The notes under the pieces were generated by a model. It had not been told where the DNA came from. It was given only the letters and a program-made list of their open reading frames with translations, and did no database searches. A DNA stretch of 31,333 bases from a virus. The position numbers were made by a program, and so were the translations under genes. Where the stretch lies: positions 1 to 31,333 of IMG/VR virus record IMGVR_UViG_3300021364_000106. One strand, written 5' to 3'. Below, in pieces: positions 1-4,581 of this stretch; the stretch's first letter is position 1, and each line of letters begins with the position of its first letter.

Positions 1-988
1 CATCTTGGTTATCAACTGCCCACTTGGTAAACGCACCACTACTGGCAAGCTCATCGTTCTTGCGAGTAGCATACGAGATACATAGGACAGAGAACTCTTT
101 AGGCATACGACCAACGTAGGTAATTACTCGGTCGAAGTTAGCTAGCGTAGCTTTGTGAGCAAGAGTGCCACACAATGCATACAATGTAGCAGGGTCATCT
201 GGTACATTAGCTTGGCTAGGATTCATCAGTATGCTGTCTGGGTTAGGTAGCTTACGATGTATCTTGAGGAAGCCAACGAACTCAGCAGATGCACCTTCAC
301 CGACTGCACCCTTGAAGCATTCATACTCTGCATCAGCAGGTACAATACCAATCACATCAGACACACCCTCAACCCATGAACGTGGTGTCGGATTGATATC
401 ACGCTGTGGATCAAAGTCATGTAACAGATTAGGTCTGAACCGAATGAACGAGATTAGTTCTGGCTTGACATCATTCTCGATTGCCCAACTAGTCCAGTCA
501 TCAAGGTGTGTCTCAAGCTCAATGACAGTCTCACGATTACGCAAGTGAGATAGGATTCTGTTAGCACCTGCTCTGTCTGACTGTCTGTTACCAGTAGATA
601 TACAGTGCCAACCCTTCTTCAGTGGTACACCATGCAATGTCCTAGCTTGCAGTATGTTAGCCAGTACCTTCTGAATATCAGCAGGTGCTTGGTTTCTGTC
701 ATCGAAGCAGAGTATACCCTCGTCTGGTATATCTATCCTACCCTCAGCAGGATACCATTCTGGTAGCTTGTAACCGAATGACTTACCATCTGTTGCCATG
801 TCTGGTACACCGAAGTCTTCTACCAACATGGTAGGTGTATGCTTCTCGATGTATCCAACCCCAAGTTTCTTAGCAACTTGTTGAGCGATGGTAGTCTTAC
901 CTCCCCCAGGCATACCCTCAATACAGATAGGTCGCTTGGATTTAAATAACTCAATAAGAGTTTCGTTTAGTAGTGTAGCTCGCATCAT
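1..988 (-). CDS. MoxR/CobS-like AAA+ ATPase, C-terminus beyond window
   Basis: The minus-strand frame is open from ATG 988 to the window edge (329 codons, no stop seen). It has AAA+ signatures in order: Walker A GMPGGGKT (residues 25-32), a Walker B-like ILCFDD (92-97), sensor-1 STGN (131-134), and an Arg-rich LSHLRNR stretch shortly after. MoxR/CobS-type AAA ATPases are known to remodel protein complexes, often with a VWA partner. The target here is unknown, and the partner could lie off the left edge. Start 988 follows GGAAGGGAG at good spacing; 985 is a second in-frame ATG. The start overlaps the stop of the preceding 62-aa gene (ATGA), implying coupled translation. Oddity: the Walker B second acid is Asp, where most MoxR-like proteins have Glu. 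Family assignment is fairly sure; role is not. Confidence 0.85.
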   Translation of the reverse strand, partial: MMRATLLNETLIELFKSKRPICIEGMPGGGKTTIAQQVAKKLGVGYIEKHTPTMLVEDFGVPDMATDGKSFGYKLPEWYPAEGRIDIPDEGILCFDDRNQAPADIQKVLANILQARTLHGVPLKKGWHCISTGNRQSDRAGANRILSHLRNRETVIELETHLDDWTSWAIENDVKPELISFIRFRPNLLHDFDPQRDINPTPRSWVEGVSDVIGIVPADAEYECFKGAVGEGASAEFVGFLKIHRKLPNPDSILMNPSQANVPDDPATLYALCGTLAHKATLANFDRVITYVGRMPKEFSVLCISYATRKNDELASSGAFTKWAVDNQD

Positions 989-1173
989 ATTCTCCCTTCC
1001 AAAGTTCTAAATTTGCGATGGTCAATGCCATAAGAGACGACTTGATTGCCCTCCCTATTCTGTTTGGCAACTGATTTGTTGTTGTAATAGATGACGTTGC
1101 CCTTCTCATCTCTTACTGGTTTTCCACCTTGTCCATGCCGTAACATGAACAGCTTCAAGTTCCTTGTAGCCAT
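985..1173 (-). CDS. Small basic hypothetical protein (62 aa)
   Basis: A 62-residue protein beginning MATRNLKLFML, preceded by a clear AAGGAG Shine-Dalgarno. An upstream in-frame start at 1230 would run further into the preceding gene and lacks as good a ribosome site, so 1173 is preferred. The protein is rich in Lys, Arg and Asn, with no membrane segment and no cysteine. I do not recognise a domain. It overlaps the end of the preceding membrane-protein gene by 19 bases and the start of the AAA ATPase by 4, so it belongs to a tightly coupled leftward operon. Confidence 0.7.
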   Translation of the reverse strand: MATRNLKLFMLRHGQGGKPVRDEKGNVIYYNNKSVAKQNREGNQVVSYGIDHRKFRTLEGRI

Positions 1174-1346
1174 ATCTTTACTCCTTCCCATATAGCTGTT
1201 GGTGTTAAGCACGAATGCTCGTATGTCCACAGTGATTCATCCCATGTCTCACAACCTAGGATAAAGTTGACACCAGTGAACGCTATGAGGAAAGCCATCA
1301 TCGAAATGATGACCACCCCCAGTATTACCTCAGTCAGTTTGCTCAT
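1155..1346 (-). CDS. Small single-pass membrane protein (63 aa)
   Basis: This 63-residue protein has one strongly hydrophobic segment at about residues 6-31 (from VILGVVIIS through ILGC), followed by a polar, Trp-containing tail. It starts at ATG 1346, which overlaps the TGA of the 33-aa gene upstream (ATGA). A TTG 15 bases further up also opens the frame, but the ATG fits the coupled arrangement better. The ribosome site is weak (GGTTGGGG), which fits re-initiation after the upstream gene. Function unknown. Confidence 0.6.
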   Translation of the reverse strand: MSKLTEVILGVVIISMMAFLIAFTGVNFILGCETWDESLWTYEHSCLTPTAIWEGVKIWLQGT

Positions 1347-1444
1347 TGGAACAAACCCCAACCGAAGTAACTGTCAGCTAGCATCAAGCATACACTTGAC
1401 ACTACGCCGTACAGTATCCATGAAAGCATGACGGATAGTTTCAT
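1343..1444 (-). CDS. Very small membrane peptide (33 aa)
   Basis: A 33-residue ORF beginning MKLSVMLSWILYG, hydrophobic over most of residues 3-23 and ending in YFGWGLFQ. Support comes from context: its ATG overlaps the TGA of the zinc-ribbon gene (ATGA), its TGA overlaps the ATG of the next membrane-protein gene (ATGA), and an AAGGGGGG Shine-Dalgarno lies just upstream. It exactly fills an otherwise empty gap in the operon. No family recognised; with the next gene it makes two consecutive small membrane proteins. Confidence 0.6.
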   Translation of the reverse strand: MKLSVMLSWILYGVVSSVCLMLADSYFGWGLFQ

Positions 1445-1638
1445 TTTACTAACCCCCCCTTACTGTTGATACCAATCAAATCAGCACGATTAGTGACAAC
1501 CATGTAATTAGATTTATGCATAGGAACTATACAATGTCTCACCTTACTGGCTTGTCTATCACCACATGATAAGCAGGTGTTATACCCTGCTTCATACCTC
1601 AGTACTGGTACTTGATTGACACAATAAACACATCTCAT
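1441..1638 (-). CDS. Small zinc-ribbon-like protein (65 aa)
   Basis: Two CxxC knuckles (C3/C6 and C22/C25) separated by 15 residues form a four-Cys zinc-ribbon pattern, followed by a basic stretch containing MHKSNYMVV. Start 1638 follows TTGGAGG at good spacing. A longer frame to 1698 adds 20 residues without a comparable ribosome site and would abut the previous gene. Small Cys4 proteins in phages are often nucleic-acid binding or bind host proteins; here the role is inference only. The last codons overlap the start of the 33-aa gene. Confidence 0.75.
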   Translation of the reverse strand: MRCVYCVNQVPVLRYEAGYNTCLSCGDRQASKVRHCIVPMHKSNYMVVTNRADLIGINSKGGLVK

Positions 1639-1697
1639 ATAAAGACCTCCAATAGAAACAGCAGGGTGCATTACACACCCTGCCATAGTTGTTAACA

Positions 1698-2078
1698 TTA
1701 CAGAGTAAGACCAACTGTAGCCTTGTCTTTTACCTTAGGCTTTGTAATCATCAACTGTGTACCAAACTTGTTGGTCTTAAAAGCCATGGTATACTCAGTG
1801 AAATCAAAGCCTGCTAGCTCCTCGACTGTAAAGCGAGAGCCTTTACGACCTAGCTTATCTGATAAGTCTGGTATATAAGCATCAACTTTACAGTTGTTAC
1901 CAAACTCTTTTGCTTTACCAACCATGAATTTGAAACAGTCAATAGCAGTACTGTTATCAAACAGATTAGGTGACTCAGCATTGTAACGAGGGTCTGTATC
2001 ATCGACCACCATAATGCTCCATGCATTAGGCATTCTGTATAGACCAACTTTACCAGTGTATAATTTTGAAAAACTCAT
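1698..2078 (-). CDS. Hypothetical phage protein (126 aa)
   Basis: A soluble 126-residue protein with no membrane segment or recognisable motif. It is the first gene of the second leftward unit, just downstream of the AT-rich region, with GGAAGGA before ATG 2078. Being first in the operon it is likely well expressed, but its sequence gives no functional clue. The C-terminus is Lys-rich. It could be a DNA-metabolism accessory protein, judging only from the adjoining repeat region and AAA ATPase; that is weak inference. Confidence 0.75.
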   Translation of the reverse strand: MSFSKLYTGKVGLYRMPNAWSIMVVDDTDPRYNAESPNLFDNSTAIDCFKFMVGKAKEFGNNCKVDAYIPDLSDKLGRKGSRFTVEELAGFDFTEYTMAFKTNKFGTQLMITKPKVKDKATVGLTL

Positions 2079-2182
2079 GATATATTCCTTCCGTTAATAG
2101 TTGAGTTATTAACTTCAGTAAGAACAACCTCGCCGAAGTGTCCCCTAACTTGACACACTCGAACTCGAAAATCAAATTTGCT

Positions 2183-2206
2183 CGCCTATGATATATGGTA
2201 TAGGCG
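2183..2206. repeat. Inverted repeat with ATATATGG loop
   Basis: A perfect 7-bp stem (CGCCTAT with ATAGGCG) encloses a 10-base loop, gATATATGGt. It lies about 105 bases upstream of the 2078 gene on its transcribed side, so it would be in the leader if transcription starts further right. The loop core is shared with the hairpin at 2428-2445 although the stems differ. Confidence 0.6.
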
Positions 2207-2427
2207 ATTATGTATTGCCTAAATGTATCGTCATTATGTTATATAATACAACAACTTATAGTACAACAATCTATTTAATCTATTAATCTAGTATGTAATG
2301 TTACAACGGCAAACCTATATCATCGTATAAATAACGTAATCTATAGGTGGTATGTGTAAAATACATAGATTATTTAGATTATTTAGATTAAAACTTGACG
2401 TTATATGGTGCTAACCCCTTGATAAAC

Positions 2428-2445
2428 CTGACATATATGGGTCAG
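2428..2445. repeat. Inverted repeat with ATATATGG loop (second copy)
   Basis: A 5-bp stem (CTGAC with GTCAG) surrounds the 8-base loop ATATATGG, the same loop core as at 2183-2206 with an unrelated stem. It lies 7 bases before the larger palindrome at 2453. Confidence 0.5.
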
Positions 2446-2452
2446 ATGTGTA

Positions 2453-2481
2453 AACTTTTGTGATATATATCATAACAAGTT
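2453..2481. promoter_or_regulatory. Long palindrome resembling a CRP/FNR-family operator
   Basis: A 29-base inverted repeat with AACTT/AAGTT ends, one G-T pair and one bulge, centred on GATATATATC. The core reads TGTGA-N6-TCATA (2459-2474), one base off the classical CRP consensus TGTGA-N6-TCACA. It could be a protein-binding operator, a transcript hairpin or part of an origin. No promoter could be tied to it with confidence. Confidence 0.45.
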
Positions 2482-2580
2482 GTGTAAAGTTGTGTATAGA
2501 TTGTATAGATTAGCCAGTAACCCCCCTCAAAATGCCTCAGTTATAGCGATAACCCCCCGAGCTATGGTATATTTATATAT

Positions 2581-2610
2581 AAAATAAAAAAGAAAGGGGC
2601 CGAAGCCCCA
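2581..2610 (-). terminator. Rho-independent terminator of the rightmost leftward operon
   Basis: Read on the minus strand, GGGGC-TTCG-GCCCC (2609-2596) is followed by TTTCTTTTTT. A G/C stem capped by a UUCG tetraloop plus a U-tract is a textbook intrinsic terminator. It begins 5 bases after the stop of the 65-aa gene at 2615. Confidence 0.9.
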
Positions 2611-2614
2611 ATCT

Positions 2615-2812
2615 CTAATATCTTCTAGCTAAGTTTAGGAATACTGTGCCTAGTATCAGGCCGCAGATACTACCAAACATTACAATTACCATGAACATGG
2701 TAGAGTTTGCGTTCTCCATACATGCTCCATCGCAATCACCTGCTGCGCCAGCGGCGGAAAGTATACTTAACACTATCAATATACTTCCAAATATGTTACA
2801 AAACATTCTCAT
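2615..2812 (-). CDS. Small membrane protein with signal-like N-terminus (65 aa)
   Basis: There are two hydrophobic segments, about residues 6-24 (IFGSILIVLSILSAAGAAG) and 39-60, with a short acidic loop containing two cysteines (CDGAC) between them. The N-terminal segment ending AAGAAG resembles a cleavable signal peptide, so the protein may be one-pass after processing or two-pass if uncleaved. Start 2812 follows AAGGAG; an upstream in-frame start at 2854 lacks such a site. It is the last gene of its operon, directly before a terminator. It could be an inner-membrane host-takeover or superinfection-exclusion protein, or holin-like; the sequence does not decide. Confidence 0.7.
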   Translation of the reverse strand: MRMFCNIFGSILIVLSILSAAGAAGDCDGACMENANSTMFMVIVMFGSICGLILGTVFLNLARRY

Positions 2813-2836
2813 GATAATCTCCTTTCTATGAGAAGC

Positions 2837-2864
2837 GAGTGTCCCAGCCCACACTGGGACACTC
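2837..2864 (-). other. Intercistronic hairpin (11-bp stem)
   Basis: A perfect 11-bp inverted repeat (GAGTGTCCCAG with CTGGGACACTC) with a 6-base loop lies between the 61-aa and 65-aa genes. No U-tract follows on either strand, so it is more likely an RNA-processing or mRNA-stabilising hairpin, or a leaky attenuator, than a full terminator. Confidence 0.7.
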
Positions 2865-2873
2865 TAGGTTGGA

Positions 2874-3059
2874 TTATGCGTATCGTGACTGGTCGATGAC
2901 TTTCGCTTGAACACCAATCTTCTTGATACATCTCATAGCCTGAGCTGTAGCTTGTTTCTTGGCATCCTTACCTCTGTAGTTAATATCTACATAGGTAGTG
3001 AATCCATCTGCGGTCAGACGACACACAAACTTGGTTACAGTAAATTTACATTTCTGCAT
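2874..3059 (-). CDS. Small basic hypothetical protein (61 aa)
   Basis: A 61-residue basic protein with AAGGAG upstream of ATG 3059. The pattern of alternating strands (MQKCKFTVTKFVCRL, then FTTYVDINYRG) followed by a helix of Lys/Ala (KDAKKQATAQAMRCIKK) suggests a small beta-beta-alpha fold, which can occur in RNA- or DNA-binding proteins. That is a guess from secondary structure only. It sits between two strong intercistronic hairpins in a leftward operon. Confidence 0.7.
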   Translation of the reverse strand: MQKCKFTVTKFVCRLTADGFTTYVDINYRGKDAKKQATAQAMRCIKKIGVQAKVIDQSRYA

Positions 3060-3077
3060 ATTAGTCTCCTTGAGTTT

Positions 3078-3099
3078 GTGGGGAGCCGAAGCTCCCCAC
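3078..3099 (-). other. Intercistronic UUCG hairpin
   Basis: On the minus strand GTGGGGAGC-TTCG-GCTCCCCAC forms a 9-bp stem closed by a UUCG tetraloop, between the 167-aa and 61-aa genes. It is followed by AAACTCAAGGAG (the next ribosome site) rather than a U-tract. It therefore probably stabilises or delimits the upstream message while allowing read-through. Confidence 0.75.
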
Positions 3100-3106
3100 G
3101 GTTGCG

Positions 3107-3610
3107 TTACATCATGTCAGTGAATAGATTCACACTAGATGATTTCTTCACTGGCTTGAACTTGGTCTCCACTCTGCTATCGTGTATGCCTAGCTTAGGC
3201 GCTACGAAAGGCTTGAAGTTGACCGTGGTACGCACCTCAAGGTGCTTGCCGATCTTCTTGACAACGTCTCTGAGCATCTGCAGTGTCATGACCTCAAGAG
3301 GTTTGATGACTCTGACTATGACGCCTCCCTTGTATTCATACTCGGCGTCCAGCTTGGTAGCTAAGCCTCCAGCTGTGCAGAAGAATGAATAGTTGTTCAG
3401 CTTCATGTCTCCACTGAACTTCTCGTTCTTGACGAAGTAGTCAAGAATTTGAGCACCGTTTTGACCATCAATGCCAGTGGCACCTTTGACAAGCTGAGTA
3501 ACATTAGGCACATATTCATGTACCTTGTTACCTTTCTTATCAATGTCCACAAGACGCTTGAACGAAGATTGACGAGCTGTAACCAGCCCAATAAAAGTTG
3601 TATCACTCAT
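3107..3610 (-). CDS. Hypothetical phage protein, first gene of leftward operon (167 aa)
   Basis: A soluble 167-residue protein beginning MSDTTFIGL, with a near-perfect AAGGAGGT before ATG 3610; a longer frame to 3646 has no such site. It is Lys-rich with no membrane segment and no motif I can assign. A sigma70-like promoter lies about 100 bases upstream, so it is probably expressed early and strongly. A small DNA-binding or recombination-accessory role would fit first position next to a control region, but nothing in the sequence proves it. Confidence 0.8.
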   Translation of the reverse strand: MSDTTFIGLVTARQSSFKRLVDIDKKGNKVHEYVPNVTQLVKGATGIDGQNGAQILDYFVKNEKFSGDMKLNNYSFFCTAGGLATKLDAEYEYKGGVIVRVIKPLEVMTLQMLRDVVKKIGKHLEVRTTVNFKPFVAPKLGIHDSRVETKFKPVKKSSSVNLFTDMM

Positions 3611-3711
3611 GAGTGACCTCCTTAGATTGAACCACACCGTTCCCACGCTCGGCGTGGTAGTGTTAACGATACGGGCAATCGTGGGATTGTGTGCCCCGTT
3701 TCGATGATGTA

Positions 3712-3740
3712 ACTATGGCATAGGTGTACACTAATGTCAA
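3712..3740 (-). promoter_or_regulatory. Sigma70-like promoter for leftward operon
   Basis: On the minus strand a perfect -35 TTGACA (3740-3735) is followed after 17 bases by CATAGT (3717-3712), four of six matches to TATAAT. The spacer contains the 8-bp palindrome GTGTACAC (3724-3731), a possible operator. It would drive the gene starting at 3610 with a leader of about 95 bases. Confidence 0.6.
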
Positions 3741-3780
3741 CTTTGCTCGGTATCCTATGCTGGAAGCCAAGTCAAAAAAC

Positions 3781-3811
3781 GGTATATGGCGTGTCCGACA
3801 CACTATATGAC
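3781..3811. promoter_or_regulatory. Long imperfect palindrome between divergent promoters
   Basis: Two 15-base arms surround a single central C (3796). The inner arms GTGTC/GACAC pair perfectly; the whole dyad has two mismatches and two G-T pairs. It sits in the divergent intergenic region, about 40 bases upstream of the leftward -35. That is a natural place for a regulator that switches between the two directions. I see nothing else in 3611-3956 beyond the two promoters and this dyad. Confidence 0.5.
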
Positions 3812-3920
3812 ATGGGGCGTATGGGGGGGTACATGGATTGGCAATGACAACCGTTATATATATAGGTAAGCCTCATACAACACGAGCCATTTTTTAGAAG
3901 GTGTAAAGTTACAAAGTTTC

Positions 3921-3949
3921 TTGACAGGATTGTACATTACACATAGGAT
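3921..3949 (+). promoter_or_regulatory. Sigma70-like promoter for packaging genes
   Basis: A perfect TTGACA (3921-3926), a 17-base spacer, then TAGGAT (3944-3949; four of six to TATAAT). The expected start of transcription, about 7 bases downstream, falls at or next to the ATG at 3957, so the message could be leaderless or nearly so. Confidence 0.5.
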
Positions 3950-3956
3950 CAACCAT

Positions 3957-4466
3957 ATGGATACGTTACCGCTTAAACATACTAAGTGGTCGAACCGATT
4001 AGCTTTCGATATAGCGCTTATGCTAGAAGGCAGTGGCGAGACCTTGGACGAACTGAAAGAACGACACTCGGTTAGTGCCGATGATGTGCTGGTGTTCAAT
4101 AAAGATCCTGTGTTTCTCAAACAGGTCAACTCTTATAGGGATGACATTAAAGAGAAAGGCATGACGTTCAAGCTCAAGGCCAGGGCACAGGCGGAAGAAC
4201 TATTGACAACTAGTTGGACGTTAATCCATTCTCCAGAAGTATCGCCCGCAGTTAAGGCTGACTTGATAAAGTCAACTGTTAAGTGGGGCGGATTGGAACC
4301 AAAGAATGATACAGCTATAGAGGGGCAAGGTGGCGGAGTTAAAATTACGATTAACCTCGGAGGTCAAGAGCACATCGCAACAACCACGATTGATCAAGAA
4401 CCTGAGAGAGAAGTTCTCTCAGACCTACGAGAAGATGCCGATGGCGACATTCAAGACGTTGGATGA
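3957..4466 (+). CDS. terS: Probable terminase small subunit (169 aa)
   Basis: A 169-residue protein directly before the large terminase, the usual place of the small subunit, which recognises phage DNA and regulates packaging. The N-terminal half is helical (about residues 12-65, including TLDELKERHSVSADDVLVF), consistent with a helix-turn-helix DNA-binding region. A central Lys/Ala helix follows, and the C-terminus has strand-like VKITINLGG and then acidic residues. A TTG at 3921 also opens this frame but forms the -35 box, so ATG 3957 is preferred although its ribosome site is weak. The call rests on position, size and helix layout rather than a diagnostic motif. Confidence 0.65.
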   Translation: MDTLPLKHTKWSNRLAFDIALMLEGSGETLDELKERHSVSADDVLVFNKDPVFLKQVNSYRDDIKEKGMTFKLKARAQAEELLTTSWTLIHSPEVSPAVKADLIKSTVKWGGLEPKNDTAIEGQGGGVKITINLGGQEHIATTTIDQEPEREVLSDLREDADGDIQDVG

Positions 4467-4581
4467 GTGTGAAGTAGTAGCACAGTTGCTTGAGGTAGAA
4501 GGCATTGGGTTTAGGCAAAAGGTGTTGCGTAATCGCACAACCACCAAACCATATGCCATAATTTTATATGGTGAGTTATGA
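4435..4581 (+). CDS. Small ORF overlapping terminase genes (48 aa)
   Basis: A 48-residue frame beginning MPMATFKTLDECEVV, overlapping the end of the small terminase by 32 bases and ending with TTATGA, whose ATG starts TerL. AGAAG lies just before the start. The tight fit between two genes argues it is translated. It has a plausible small alpha/beta composition (LLEVEGIGFRQKVL, then KPYAIILYG) but no family I recognise. Confidence 0.5.
   Translation: MPMATFKTLDECEVVAQLLEVEGIGFRQKVLRNRTTTKPYAIILYGEL

Larger units (their letters stand above)
2268..2511. repeat. Cluster of TAGATT motifs and short tandem repeats (iteron-like)
   Basis: TAGATT occurs five times on the plus strand (2366, 2375, 2384, 2497, 2506) and four times as AATCTA (2268, 2277, 2285, 2338). 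Within the cluster are a 9-bp tandem repeat TAGATTATT (2366-2390, 2.8 copies), TGTATAGAT twice (2493-2510), and a 10-bp near-repeat starting AGTTGTGTA twice (2478-2497). Such density in about 244 bases is unlikely from AT content alone and is iteron-like. Confidence 0.6.
2079..2614. other. AT-rich intergenic region with repeats; candidate origin/control region
   Basis: These 536 bases have no convincing gene on either strand and are much more AT-rich than the flanks. They contain nine copies of TAGATT (either strand) between 2268 and 2511, three short tandem repeats, hairpins at 2183-2206 and 2428-2445, and a long palindrome at 2453-2481. They also hold two TAACCCCCC copies near 2518 and 2551, and the terminator of the operon to the right. 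The promoter for the gene at 2078 must lie here or further upstream, but I could not pick a strong -35/-10 pair. The make-up resembles a replication origin or regulatory locus; this is inference from composition. Confidence 0.6.

Noticed and set aside
165-548. Plus-strand open frame opposite the AAA ATPase
   Set aside because: The minus-strand frame has clear AAA+ motifs; this one has none and is a shadow.
2215-2247. Plus-strand TTGCCT and TATAAT as a promoter
   Set aside because: Spacing is 21 bases and no rightward gene follows for over 1.6 kb; TATAAT is expected by chance in AT-rich DNA.
2079-2614. tRNA or other known structured RNA in the gap
   Set aside because: No cloverleaf, T-loop GTTCRA motif or known riboswitch core could be found by eye; the dyads are simple hairpins.
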